Shown: in pieces, positions 15,569 to 24,666 of the stretch
Numbering within the stretch: the first letter of the stretch is position 1
Layout of the letters: each line of letters starts with the position of its first letter
Assembly: GCA_024405395.1 (NCBI GenBank)
Contig: JAKSOW010000007.1
Span: forward strand, 1 to 50,172
Length of the DNA stretch: 50,172 nucleotides
From: Kiritimatiellia bacterium
GTDB taxonomy: Bacteria; Verrucomicrobiota; Kiritimatiellia; RFP12; UBA1067
Direction: 5' to 3'
Translations under genes and position numbers: made by a program
The notes under the pieces: model-generated
Told to the model about the DNA's origin: nothing
The model's database searches: none
The model's input: the letters and a program-made list of their open reading frames with translations, nothing else

Positions 15569-18500
15569 ATGAAATCTGGAACTAGAGCATCGTTGTGGAC
15601 GATGGGGGTTGCGCTGGCGGCGTCTTGGGGCGCCTGGGGCGTCGACATCGCGAGTTTCGAGGATACGCTCACGATCAACGAACCCACCAATGTGGTGGTG
15701 GAGGCCGGCACCGTGACCTGGAACTGCCGCCTGGAGGGCAACGGCACGATCACGAAGTCGGGTGCCGGCACACTGCTGGTGCAAAACACGAACACGAACT
15801 TCTCCGGCGAATGGATCGTTGAGCGTGGCGAGCTCAAGAGCGGCAGCATGATCAACAAGGTCGTTCCCTTTTTCGGAACAGGCAAGATTACGGTTCATGC
15901 ATCAACCTCCTATACCTGCTCGGTAACGGTCTGGACGTCCATCCTGCCTAACGACATTGAGGTCGTTGGCCCTGTCAGTATGGCCTATCCGCCGTTGCAG
16001 GCCAACAATCAGGCTTCCTTTGGCGGACTGATCACGGCTACAGATGGCCTTGCCTTCTATCAGACAGGGTACTCAAGCGGTGCGTACGCCGAGCAGGAAA
16101 AGTTGAAATTCGAGAAGAATGGACGCATCTACGCACCCGGACAGAAGGTTCTCTTTCGTCCGAATGCACAATTCTGCTTTTGGGAGGCAGCCAACACGCT
16201 CGTCTGCGGCACGCTGGAGACCGACTGGAACGGGTCAAAGGGTTTGGGGTCGGTGCGCTTCAATTCCAGCGGCAACGTCATCGGCACCATCCGCACGAGC
16301 ATGGCCCGCATCCTCTGCGGGGTGAACAACTGTCTGGGCGGGGCGGCGTTGGAGTGGTTCGGGCAGGACTTCCGTTCCGACTACACGGTCTTCCGGCTCA
16401 CGGGCACGACTGCACAGCAGGCGGCCTATCTGGTGAGCGACGAGTGCCCGGCCGCCGAGGACGACTGCTATCGGCTCGTCAGCACCGACGCCAGCAAGAC
16501 CGCTGTGCTGACGCTTACGGGCGGCGTGGAGACGGCCACGGCCTACTGTCAGTTGGACGGCAATGTGACGCTGAACGTGGCCCCCACAGGTGAAGGCGCG
16601 TTCCGTCAGCGCCTTCTCAACCGCCGGCATACGATGACGGGCGCCATCACGGTGGCGAACGCGAAGGCGACTCTGGCGTTGGGCGGCGGCACGCTCTTCC
16701 CGAACGTCACCACCGTGCAGGTGAACGGCGGCGTGCTGGAGCTGGAGGCGGATACGGATCCGTTCAAGTCCTATGCGGTGGCGCTGACGATCACCAACGG
16801 CGGCAAGGTGAAACTGCCGGCGGGCGTCAATTGGCGCCTGGCCTCGCTGATGGTGGATGGCGAGGAGCGCGTGGGCGAATTCCGCTCAGGCGACGCGTCG
16901 GGGCTTGTTCTGGGCGAAGGCTCGCTGATCTCCTTGGGGGCCGATCCCCTGGCCCTCGTCTGGAAGGCGGAGGATCCGAACGCCGTCCTTTCCGTGAGGG
17001 ACAACTGGGAGGACGTTTCGGTGTTTGACTTCTCCGTGCCGAACAAGTATCAGCTGCTCTTCGCGAAAGCGGACACGGCGGCAACCAAGGCCGTCGTCGA
17101 TGGCGCCTATGACCTCAACATGCTCAGCTTCGATGCGCCCACGGCCGATGGCTTCCGATTGACTGCCGGAAGCGATTCCGCCGCAATCGCGCTCGGCTCG
17201 GGCGGCCTTGCGACGGCCGAAGTGGGTGAAGGCGCTGCCGGGGTGGATTATGCCGTGGAGGTCCCTGTCACGACGACACGGGCCCAGACGTGGAACCTGG
17301 CCGAGAACACATGCCTCGCGCTCACAAACTTCACGGCCGAAGCGGCGGTTTCGGCCAAGGGCCATGGCACGGCACTGTTCTCGGGCACGACGACGCTGGA
17401 CGCCGATCTCGTCAGCTGGGGCGCCAAGAACTGCGCCTCCACGGACAAGACGACTGACGATCTCAACCGCACGCTGATCTTCACGGGCACGGTGGCAGGC
17501 GAGGGCAAGCTGCAGGTGCAGGGCTGGAACGGCTGCAAGCTGGTGCTCTCCAATGCGGTGGTCAGTGCGCCGATGAAGTGGCAGGGCGACGGCAGTCACT
17601 CCTGGGCCTACAATTGGTTCACCTGCCCGGCCGGCACGACGAACGAAATCAGCGGCCCCGTCACTTGCGATGGCGCCTCCTATCTCGTCATCGGAAAGAA
17701 CGCGCAGCTGACGATCTCCGGCGGCATGACCTTCGGCAACAAGATTTCCGTGAACAAGGATTTCGGCACGTTGATCCTCACCGGCAAGCCCGTCGTCAGC
17801 ACAACGGCCATCACCGACAACAATGCCTTCCTTGGTGCCTGGAATGCAAACTCGCGGCTGGTGTTGGATGTCGCGGGCAATACGTTTGCGCGTCTCATGG
17901 CGCAAGCGGCGAATTCGGTCGTCGAGTTCCGGGCCGACAATGCCGTGGCCGAGGACTGCGTTGCCCGCTGGCAGCGCAACTGCATCAGCGTTGACGATTC
18001 GTCGGCGGATGGTCTCTTCGAGCTCAACGGCACGCGTCAGCGCTTCCGCTTCATCAATGGCCAGAAGGCGAATCGCGCCAAAATCCACGGTGTTGAGCCC
18101 GCCACGCTTGAGGTCTTCGCCAATTCCACCAACCGTTCGCAGATCACGGGTTGGGTGACGCTGGAGAAGAATGCCTTGGGCGAGCTGGGCGTGAACGACG
18201 CGCTGGTGCTCGGCCAGCAGGCCTTCGCCTCGTACGGCGATTTGAAGGTGTCGGCCGGTTCTCTGGAGTTTGAGACGGGCGCCACCTGGCTCAACGGCAC
18301 GAACGTCACCGTCTGCGGGACGGGTACGCTGCGGCTTCACCAAGGCGGCGTTTTCGCCGGTGCGCATGCGGTGCTGCACGTGGGCGAGGAAGGCCTCCTC
18401 GCCCTGGATGCGGGCGTCACCCAGGCGTTTGCCGTCGGTTGGGTGGAGAACGCGCAGGGGCAGATGACGCGTCTGCCGGCTGGCACCTATTCGGCCGCGA

Positions 18501-18589
18501 ATCCGGGCGCGTTGGCCGGCCATTTCGCCGAGGGATCCCAGGGTTCCATCACCATTCGGCGTCACGGCTTCCGCCTTACCCTGATGTGA
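15569..18589 (+). CDS. Large exported beta-strand repeat (autotransporter passenger-like) protein
   Basis: A 1006-residue protein with a signal peptide (MKSGTRASLWTMGVALAASW..). Near residue 50 it has GNGTITKSGAGTLLV, matching the autotransporter-associated beta-strand repeat pattern; related Gly/Thr/Val-rich strands recur (for example GGVLELEADT, LGTLILTGKPVV). This suggests a long right-handed beta-helix or solenoid outside the cell. No C-terminal autotransporter beta-barrel is present; the protein ends in ITIRRHGFRLTLM. It would therefore need another route to the surface, perhaps the type II system whose pseudopilins lie 4 kb downstream. The function may be adhesion or glycan binding; no catalytic motif was found. 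It is preceded by its own promoter and followed by another promoter-led gene. Confidence 0.75.
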   Translation: MKSGTRASLWTMGVALAASWGAWGVDIASFEDTLTINEPTNVVVEAGTVTWNCRLEGNGTITKSGAGTLLVQNTNTNFSGEWIVERGELKSGSMINKVVPFFGTGKITVHASTSYTCSVTVWTSILPNDIEVVGPVSMAYPPLQANNQASFGGLITATDGLAFYQTGYSSGAYAEQEKLKFEKNGRIYAPGQKVLFRPNAQFCFWEAANTLVCGTLETDWNGSKGLGSVRFNSSGNVIGTIRTSMARILCGVNNCLGGAALEWFGQDFRSDYTVFRLTGTTAQQAAYLVSDECPAAEDDCYRLVSTDASKTAVLTLTGGVETATAYCQLDGNVTLNVAPTGEGAFRQRLLNRRHTMTGAITVANAKATLALGGGTLFPNVTTVQVNGGVLELEADTDPFKSYAVALTITNGGKVKLPAGVNWRLASLMVDGEERVGEFRSGDASGLVLGEGSLISLGADPLALVWKAEDPNAVLSVRDNWEDVSVFDFSVPNKYQLLFAKADTAATKAVVDGAYDLNMLSFDAPTADGFRLTAGSDSAAIALGSGGLATAEVGEGAAGVDYAVEVPVTTTRAQTWNLAENTCLALTNFTAEAAVSAKGHGTALFSGTTTLDADLVSWGAKNCASTDKTTDDLNRTLIFTGTVAGEGKLQVQGWNGCKLVLSNAVVSAPMKWQGDGSHSWAYNWFTCPAGTTNEISGPVTCDGASYLVIGKNAQLTISGGMTFGNKISVNKDFGTLILTGKPVVSTTAITDNNAFLGAWNANSRLVLDVAGNTFARLMAQAANSVVEFRADNAVAEDCVARWQRNCISVDDSSADGLFELNGTRQRFRFINGQKANRAKIHGVEPATLEVFANSTNRSQITGWVTLEKNALGELGVNDALVLGQQAFASYGDLKVSAGSLEFETGATWLNGTNVTVCGTGTLRLHQGGVFAGAHAVLHVGEEGLLALDAGVTQAFAVGWVENAQGQMTRLPAGTYSAANPGALAGHFAEGSQGSITIRRHGFRLTLM

Positions 18590-18623
18590 GGCGCCTGTAT
18601 CCGTGCCCCGTCACGATTGCAGA

Positions 18624-18652
18624 TTGCGTTTAGACGCCATCAGGTGTAAAAT
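18624..18652 (+). promoter_or_regulatory. Promoter for the beta-propeller gene
   Basis: TTGCGT at 18624-18629, a 17-base spacer and TAAAAT at 18647-18652. AAAGAGGA at 18666-18673 precedes the ATG at 18679. Confidence 0.65.
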
Positions 18653-18678
18653 ATGTTCTCAACCGAAAGAGGATATCC

Positions 18679-19965
18679 ATGAGTAGAATTACCGTTGCCG
18701 CCCTTGCCGCTTCGCTTGTCTGTGCCGCCGTAGGCGAGTCGATTGAGCTCAAGCCCTTCCCCGAGCTCTCCGCACCACGTGCGGTGACCTCAGGCCCCCA
18801 CGACCATTTCCTGGCGAACTACTTTGCCATCAACTGTTGGAGCCCGGAGGACTACCGCTATCTGCTCGTCCTGGAGACGGACATCAAGGACAAGCTCCCC
18901 GATGGCGCGCCCTGCACCTTGGGCGTCACCGACACGGCGGACGGCAACAAGTTCATTCCCGTCACGACCACGCGCTGCTGGAACTTCCAGGAGGCGGCGA
19001 TGGCGCACTGGCTGCCGTGGGCCAAGGACACGTTCGTGTTCAACGATCTGCGGGACGGCAAGTTCGTTTCGGTGGTGAAGAACTGGCGCACGGGCGATGA
19101 GCGCATCATTCCGTACCCCGTGAGCGCCGTGTCCGAAGATGGTACCTGGGCCATTGGTATCAACTATTCGCGTCTTTTCATTACGCGTCCGGACTATGGC
19201 TATGCGGGCGACGGGCAGGATCCCAAGAAGGGCGTTGTGTTCCCCGAGGACGACGGTCTCTGGCGCATCGACCTGAAGACGGGCGAGATCAAGCTCATCG
19301 TCTCCTGTGCCGACGTGAAGAAGATGGTCCCTGAGGTGAAGGACCCCAACGGCATGAGCTACCTCTGCCACACGGTCATCTCCAAGGACGGCAAGCGCGT
19401 CTACTTCCTCTCGCGTTCGGTGGAGCAGTCGATGGAGGGCGTGAAGAAGTTCAAGGGCGTCAACTGGCAGACCACGGCCTTCACCTGCAACGGCGACGGC
19501 ACGAACATCCGCCGCTGCTTCCCCGATGGCTGGGGCAGCTCGCACTTCAACTGGAAGCCGGCCCTCACCGAACGTGATGCGCGCACGATGATCGTCACCT
19601 GCAAGTGGCTCAACAAGATCTACACGCATGTCGAGTTCACGGTGGGCGAGGAGGACTATCCGCGCCAGATCGGCGGCCGCGAGATGAACTTCGACGGACA
19701 CTGCATCTACTCGCCGGACGGCAACTTCGTCTCGGGCGACGGCTACTTCGACAAGAAGGGCTATCGCCACTGGAAGATGGCGCGTCTGCTGGACGGCAAG
19801 GTGCAGCACGTGGGCGATTTCTTCGTGCCCGAGATCTACCGCGACATCTACTGCCGCTGCGATCTGCACCCGCGGTGGCGTGCGGACGGCAAGCAGATCG
19901 CCTTCAATTCGGTGCACGAAGGCTCGCGTCAGGTCTATTTGATGGACGTCAAACTGGCCAAGTAA
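18679..19965 (+). CDS. Exported TolB-like beta-propeller protein (possibly PL22-related)
   Basis: A 428-residue protein with a signal peptide (to about CAAVG). It contains repeated propeller-blade motifs of the PD40/TolB type: SAVSEDGTWAIGI, SKDGKRVYFLSRS, SPDGNFVSGDGYF and WRADGKQIAFNSVHEGSRQVYLMD. The overall pattern, with HPRWRADGKQIAF near the end, resembles seven-bladed oligogalacturonide lyases (PL22) and related secreted propellers of the PVC group. I cannot assign catalytic residues, so lyase activity is only a possibility. The codons are highly biased, like the Gfo/Idh/MocA gene, which suggests good expression. aroC follows 37 bases later. Confidence 0.72.
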   Translation: MSRITVAALAASLVCAAVGESIELKPFPELSAPRAVTSGPHDHFLANYFAINCWSPEDYRYLLVLETDIKDKLPDGAPCTLGVTDTADGNKFIPVTTTRCWNFQEAAMAHWLPWAKDTFVFNDLRDGKFVSVVKNWRTGDERIIPYPVSAVSEDGTWAIGINYSRLFITRPDYGYAGDGQDPKKGVVFPEDDGLWRIDLKTGEIKLIVSCADVKKMVPEVKDPNGMSYLCHTVISKDGKRVYFLSRSVEQSMEGVKKFKGVNWQTTAFTCNGDGTNIRRCFPDGWGSSHFNWKPALTERDARTMIVTCKWLNKIYTHVEFTVGEEDYPRQIGGREMNFDGHCIYSPDGNFVSGDGYFDKKGYRHWKMARLLDGKVQHVGDFFVPEIYRDIYCRCDLHPRWRADGKQIAFNSVHEGSRQVYLMDVKLAK

Positions 19966-20002
19966 CGCATTATCCTCATTCAGCTAAGGCAAGGACGCAG
20001 AA

Positions 20003-21040
20003 ATGTCGACAATCCACTACATGACGGCGGGCGAATCGCATGGGCCCGCGCTTACCGCGATTCTCGAGGGGTTGCCGGCCGGCATCGCGATTGACGAAGC
20101 GCTCATTCGGGCGGATCTCGCGCGTCGGCAGATTGCCCTGGGCGCCGGCGGGCGCATGGCCATCGAGACGGACTATGCCGAGATCGTGGCCGGCGTGATG
20201 GCGGGGCGCACGACGGGCGCGCCCATTGCCCTGCGCATCCTCAACAAGAACCACGAGGCCTGGAAGGGCAAGGAGGTGACGGCGCTCACGACGCCGCGTC
20301 CGGGCCATGCCGATTTTGCGGCAGTCGTGAAGTACGGATATGACGACATCCGTCCCTCGCTGGAGCGGGCCAGCGCCCGTGAGACGGCGGCCCGCGTGGC
20401 GGTGGGTGCCTGCTGTCGCGCGTTTCTGACGGAGTTCGGCATTTCGGTTTCCTGCCGCGTGCTGGAGATTGGCGGCGAAACTGAGCAGGCCAAGATCGAG
20501 GCGGCGATAGCGGCGGCAAGTGCCGAGGGCGAGACGTTGGGCGGCATCCTGGAGGTGACGGCCAAGGGTCTGCCGGTGGGGTTGGGCAGCCATGTTTCGC
20601 CCGAGCGGCGCCTGGACGCCTGCCTGGCGGCGGCGCTTCTGGCGTTGCCGGCGATGAAGGGCATCGAGTTCGGCGATGGGTTTGCGCTGGCGCGGATGAA
20701 GGGCACGGAGACGCGTGGCCGCATGGGCGGCAGCACGGGCGGCATCTCGGATGGCGATGAGCTCGTATTCCGTGTGGCGATGAAGCCGATTCCCACCACG
20801 AAAAAGGCGCAGCCCACGGTGGATCTGGCGACGGGGCAACCGGCCCAGACCGTGTATGAGCGCAGCGACGTGTGTCCGGTGCCGCGTGCGGCCGTGATTC
20901 TCGAGGCGGCGACGTGCATTGTGCTCGCGGACGCTTTGGCGGCGAAGTTGGGCGGCGATTCGATCGCCGAGATGAAGCCGCGTTTTGCGGCGCTTCCGCG
21001 TACGCAGACGCTTTCTGCGGACAAAAAGGTGTTTTGGTGA
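20003..21040 (+). CDS. aroC: Chorismate synthase
   Basis: AroC converts 5-enolpyruvylshikimate-3-phosphate to chorismate using reduced FMN, the last shared step of aromatic amino acid synthesis. The 345-residue protein has the signatures GESHGPALTAILEGLPAG at the N-terminus, TTPRPGHADFAAVVKYG with the following DIRPSLERASARETAARVAVG, and GRMGGSTGGISDG in the C-terminal third. Length and motifs are normal for a bacterial enzyme. AAGGACG lies just before the start. The stop overlaps the GTG start of the peroxidase-like gene (GTGA), so the two are translationally coupled although functionally unrelated. Confidence 0.95.
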   Translation: MSTIHYMTAGESHGPALTAILEGLPAGIAIDEALIRADLARRQIALGAGGRMAIETDYAEIVAGVMAGRTTGAPIALRILNKNHEAWKGKEVTALTTPRPGHADFAAVVKYGYDDIRPSLERASARETAARVAVGACCRAFLTEFGISVSCRVLEIGGETEQAKIEAAIAAASAEGETLGGILEVTAKGLPVGLGSHVSPERRLDACLAAALLALPAMKGIEFGDGFALARMKGTETRGRMGGSTGGISDGDELVFRVAMKPIPTTKKAQPTVDLATGQPAQTVYERSDVCPVPRAAVILEAATCIVLADALAAKLGGDSIAEMKPRFAALPRTQTLSADKKVFW

Positions 21041-21948
21041 GCGAGGTAGAGAAAGATCGGGCCCCTAAGGCCCTGTGGCTCGGGGCGGCGATTCTCCTTC
21101 TCGGTGTCCTGGCGGGTGTCTATGCGCTCCAGTCCTGGCGCGAGGCTCAGCGTCTGGCGGCCGAAAAGGCGGCGCGCATCGCGCGTTTCGAGAAATTCGG
21201 CGTCTCGACCGATGGCGTTTCGGATTTCCATCCTTTGCCGCCCTTTGTGCCCAATCGGCCGGCGGTGGCGGCCTTGGGAGGAGATCTTTTCCGTGATCGG
21301 CGGTTGTCTGCCCCGGCGTGCCGCCCCTGCATGACCTGCCACCAGCTCAACTACGGTGGCGTCGACGGCAAGCTGCATGGCAAGGTGCTGACGCGCCCCG
21401 TGCAGAATGCGGCGTTGGCAGAGGTCTTTTTGCGTGATGGCTCCATCTCCAACCTCACCGACCTGGTGCGCCATATGATCCTCAATCCTCACTTTGGCGG
21501 GTGCACCAATCTGAACGAGTCCACTTCCTGGGTCAATTCCGACCTCAAGTTCGCCTATCGATACAAAAAGCAGTTCCCCGAAGGGGTGAACGCCACGAAC
21601 GCCGTGGAGGCGGTGGCGGAGTATCTCAAGACGCTAGTGGCGGGCAATGGCGCCTTTGACCGCCATCTCAATGGCCAGAAGGACGCCTTGACGGCCGAAG
21701 AGGTGCGGGGATTCAAGGTGTTCCGGACGCAGAAGTGCGTCACATGCCACGATGGGCCCGCCTTGGGCGGTTGGCAGGTGTCGGACGGGCGCAAGGTGCC
21801 GGCGTTGCGTGGGCTGTCCACACGGCGGCGGTACATGTCGGACGGCCTGCGCAGCGACCTGGGTGCCGTGTTGCCGTTCATGCCCGGCGGAGACGTCGAG
21901 GATACGGCCGACAGGCTTGCGCTGCTCGCTTTCCTTCGTGCCCTCTAA
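21037..21948 (+). CDS. Membrane-anchored dihaem cytochrome c peroxidase/MauG-family protein
   Basis: A 303-residue protein with an N-terminal membrane helix (about 14-32, LWLGAAILLLGVLAGVYAL) that should anchor a periplasmic domain. It has two haem c sites, CMTCH at 98 and CVTCH at 234, placed as in the CCP/MauG family: LFRDRRLSAPACRPCMTCH at the first and FKVFRTQKCVTCHDGPALGG at the second. Members reduce hydrogen peroxide or carry out haem-based oxidations. The GTG start overlaps the aroC stop by four bases. Together with the heptahaem cytochrome it indicates a respiratory c-type cytochrome system in this organism. Confidence 0.85.
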   Translation: MSEVEKDRAPKALWLGAAILLLGVLAGVYALQSWREAQRLAAEKAARIARFEKFGVSTDGVSDFHPLPPFVPNRPAVAALGGDLFRDRRLSAPACRPCMTCHQLNYGGVDGKLHGKVLTRPVQNAALAEVFLRDGSISNLTDLVRHMILNPHFGGCTNLNESTSWVNSDLKFAYRYKKQFPEGVNATNAVEAVAEYLKTLVAGNGAFDRHLNGQKDALTAEEVRGFKVFRTQKCVTCHDGPALGGWQVSDGRKVPALRGLSTRRRYMSDGLRSDLGAVLPFMPGGDVEDTADRLALLAFLRAL

Positions 21949-21961
21949 CGGCATTTTCTTC

Positions 21962-21990
21962 TTCACATTCTTCTTTGAATCAGCTATAAT
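21962..21990 (+). promoter_or_regulatory. Promoter for the pseudopilin operon
   Basis: TTCACA at 21962-21967, a 17-base spacer and TATAAT at 21985-21990. AAAAGG at 22011-22016 precedes the gspF-like ATG. No other clear promoter was seen before 34 kb, so it may drive the whole cluster. Confidence 0.65.
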
Positions 21991-22026
21991 AGGCGACAAA
22001 CAGAAACCAGAAAAGGTGATTTCCTC

Positions 22027-23349
22027 ATGGCGACTTTCCAGTACATTGCACGTGATGCCGCAGGCGGCGAAAAGCGCGGAACAATCGAGGCGGGTGACCG
22101 GGCCTCGGCGATTGCCAACATTCGCGCACAGGGCCTGATGCCGACTGCCTTGGGCGAGGTGAAGAGTGCGCCCGCACCGGCGGCTGCGCCCAAGAGCAGC
22201 AAGGCCACCAAAGCGCCGAAGATCGCGCCCAAGAAGGGTGGCGCGATGAACAAGGACATCAAGATCAACATCAAGTTGCCTTCGTTCCTCAAGGGCAGCG
22301 TTAAGGCGAAGGACCTCACGGGCTTCACGCGCCAGCTCGCCACGCTGGTGAACGCCGGCCTGCCGCTGATGCGCTGCATTGACGTGCTCAAGAAGCAGAA
22401 GATGTCCCCGGCGATGATGGACTGCCTCAACGGCATTGCCGAGAACATCGCGGGCGGCGGCACGTTCTCCGATGCGCTGACGGCGTTCCCCAAGGTGTTC
22501 GACAACCTCTACGTGAACATGGTGAAGGCCGGTGAAGCGGGCGGCGTGCTGGAAGTCGTGCTCAACCGTCTGGCCGAGTTCGCCGAAAAGGCGCAGAAGA
22601 TCAAGAACAAGGTCAAGGGCGCGATGATCTATCCGTCGGTGGTTCTTTTCGCCGCCATCGGCATCACGGCCTTCCTGCTCGTGGCGGTGATTCCGAAGTT
22701 CCAGCAGGTGTTCAACGACATTCTCGGCGGCCAGTCGCTCCCGGCGATCACGGAATTCGTGATGAGCGTGTCCGACTTCGTGCAGCACAACGGCCTGCAG
22801 GTGGCGATTGGCGTGGCCGCCATCGTGGTGATGTACAAGGTGTTCGGCAAGACGAAGTTCGGCGCCTATCAGCTGGACAAGGTCCGCCTGAACATGCCGA
22901 TCATCGGCACGCTGGTCAAGCGTACGGCGATCTCGCAGGTCACGCGTACGCTTGGTACGCTGCTCTCCTCGGGCGTGCCGATTCTGCAGGCGCTCGTGAT
23001 CGTGCGCGACACCACGGGCAACCTGGTGGTGCGCAAGGCCATCCAGAGCGTGCATGACGCCGTCAAGGAAGGTGAATCGATGACCGATCCGCTCGCCGCC
23101 TCGGGCGTGTTCCCGCCGATGGTGGTGTCAATGGTGCAGGTCGGTGAGGAGACGGGCGGCTTGCCGGACATGCTGACGCGCGTCGCCAACACCTACGACG
23201 ACGAAGTGGACAACGCGGTGGCGGGCCTCACGGCGGCCATCGAGCCGGCCCTGATCATCTTCCTCGCCGTGGTGGTCGGTACGATCGTCATCGCCATGTT
23301 CTTGCCGATGATCAAGATCATCTCCTCTGTTTCGGGCGGAGCATCGTGA
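22027..23349 (+). CDS. gspF: Type II secretion / type IV pilus inner-membrane platform protein (GspF/PilC family)
   Basis: A 440-residue protein of the polytopic platform family that sits in the inner membrane and couples the assembly ATPase to pseudopilus growth. It shows the N-terminal FQYIARDAAGGEKRGTIEAG, then two T2SSF domains: GFTRQLATLVNAGLPLMRCIDVL and, in the second, ISQVTRTLGTLLSSGVPILQAL, with membrane helices after each (VVLFAAIGITAFLLVAV and ALIIFLAVVVGTIVIAMFLPM). An Ala/Pro/Lys-rich insert of about 40 residues (about 46-85) separates the N-terminal segment from the first domain and is longer than usual. Nine pilin-like genes follow. The ATPase (GspE), secretin (GspD) and prepilin peptidase are not in the window. 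Confidence 0.92.
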   Translation: MATFQYIARDAAGGEKRGTIEAGDRASAIANIRAQGLMPTALGEVKSAPAPAAAPKSSKATKAPKIAPKKGGAMNKDIKINIKLPSFLKGSVKAKDLTGFTRQLATLVNAGLPLMRCIDVLKKQKMSPAMMDCLNGIAENIAGGGTFSDALTAFPKVFDNLYVNMVKAGEAGGVLEVVLNRLAEFAEKAQKIKNKVKGAMIYPSVVLFAAIGITAFLLVAVIPKFQQVFNDILGGQSLPAITEFVMSVSDFVQHNGLQVAIGVAAIVVMYKVFGKTKFGAYQLDKVRLNMPIIGTLVKRTAISQVTRTLGTLLSSGVPILQALVIVRDTTGNLVVRKAIQSVHDAVKEGESMTDPLAASGVFPPMVVSMVQVGEETGGLPDMLTRVANTYDDEVDNAVAGLTAAIEPALIIFLAVVVGTIVIAMFLPMIKIISSVSGGAS

Positions 23350-23350
23350 C

Positions 23351-23378
23351 GTGACAGGGAATAGGTGACAGGGAATAG
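23351..23378. repeat. 14-bp perfect tandem duplication GTGACAGGGAATAG
   Basis: Two identical copies at 23351-23364 and 23365-23378 sit between the gspF-like gene and the first pseudopilin, followed by a related TGAACAGTTAG. This is probably a slippage duplication; its period is 14, unlike the 21-22 bp arrays elsewhere. Confidence 0.8.
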
Positions 23379-23409
23379 TGAACAGTTAGGTTGATGGAGA
23401 TTCGCTGAA

Positions 23410-24645
23410 ATGGCAAAAGGCGGAAACAACAGGGGATTTACCCTCATCGAGCTCCTTATCGTGGTGGTGGTCATCGCCACTATGATGGGCATTCTCTTCC
23501 GCCTCGCGGGCGTGGGTGGCGATCAAAAGGCGCGTAATGTCACGATTACGCGCATGCAGAAGCTTGAATTCGCGCTTTCTGGCTACTATGCGGCTTTTGG
23601 CAGTTATCCGCCCGTGCAGCTCCATGGTTCGCGGGACATCTTTTGTGGCGTCAGTGACTATGGTGTCCAGTATACCGACACCACGGATTCTGGGGTGAAG
23701 AAGCTGGATTGGGCAAGAGTTCGTGCGGCTTGCCTTTCGCAGCCTGTGGCCGTGGAGTTTCCGCTCAATCAGCATAACTCGGAAACGATGCTCAAGATGT
23801 TCCGAGATGCCAACTCAAGTCTTTCTTCGGTCAATGTCTTGAAGGATGGCAGTAAGGGGTCCTTCCCGGATTCCAAGGCCATTAAGAAGGCCAAGGGAAC
23901 GCTTTGGCAGAAGACGCAACAGTTCAAATTTGGTGTTCTGTCGTTCCTGTTGCCGCGGTATCTGTTCATGCTTGAAGGCCCCAATTGGATGTACGATGGG
24001 GCTGAGGAAAGTGATCAGTGGAACTCCCAGAATGACCTTAGAACCATCTTCAATTTTGAAAATGGCCGTCCCCTCTATTCCATGAAGGGCAAGAACGGCG
24101 GTGTTGGCGGGTCTGGTTGGCAGGCCATGCAGGAAGATACGCAACAGAACCAGAATTCACAGCTCAGTAAGTTTGAGGAACGATGGCAGTATAAGCGTCT
24201 GCTTATGCAGCCTTCGCAGGCGGTGTGTGCACGTTGGATGCAGGCATTTGACGGACTCATTTATGGAGGCCGCATATTCTTTGGCGTGAATACGATGGTG
24301 GATCATAACGAGGATTACGCTCGGTCTGCACCAGGTGGAGGTGGGCTTCTCGACTCCATGTGGCGGCCCGTCTATGCGCCTTCTCATGACGGTAAGCCTA
24401 CTGCTGGCAGTGGGGGCAACACCTATATGTTGGATGAGATGACGATTGTCGATGGTTGGAATGAGGACTTGTTCTATTATTCTGAGCCGCCTTATCAAAG
24501 CTATCGCGTCTGGTCGGCTGGACCTAACGGCAAGACCATCCCGCCCTGGGTGGATTTCGAGTCGGCAGACATGAAGAACGTACGTGAAGAGGGTGCTCGG
24601 TGGATTGCCGATGACATTGTCGGACTCTCCACCCCCGCGAACTAA
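23410..24645 (+). CDS. Pseudopilin with large C-terminal domain
   Basis: A 411-residue protein starting with a type IV pilin leader: NNRGFTLIELLIVVVVIATMMGI, with the prepilin peptidase site after Gly and Glu5 present. The long hydrophobic helix is followed by ARNVTITRMQKLEFALSGYYAAFGSYPP, as in the major pseudopilin GspG, but the remainder (about 340 residues, Trp/Tyr/Gly-rich) is far longer than the 140-residue GspG and I do not recognise it. It could be a tip or substrate-specific minor pseudopilin. Its base composition is less GC-biased than the flanking housekeeping genes, as in several other genes of this cluster. Confidence 0.82.
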   Translation: MAKGGNNRGFTLIELLIVVVVIATMMGILFRLAGVGGDQKARNVTITRMQKLEFALSGYYAAFGSYPPVQLHGSRDIFCGVSDYGVQYTDTTDSGVKKLDWARVRAACLSQPVAVEFPLNQHNSETMLKMFRDANSSLSSVNVLKDGSKGSFPDSKAIKKAKGTLWQKTQQFKFGVLSFLLPRYLFMLEGPNWMYDGAEESDQWNSQNDLRTIFNFENGRPLYSMKGKNGGVGGSGWQAMQEDTQQNQNSQLSKFEERWQYKRLLMQPSQAVCARWMQAFDGLIYGGRIFFGVNTMVDHNEDYARSAPGGGGLLDSMWRPVYAPSHDGKPTAGSGGNTYMLDEMTIVDGWNEDLFYYSEPPYQSYRVWSAGPNGKTIPPWVDFESADMKNVREEGARWIADDIVGLSTPAN

Positions 24646-24666
24646 GATCACTATTGGAGAGCATGA

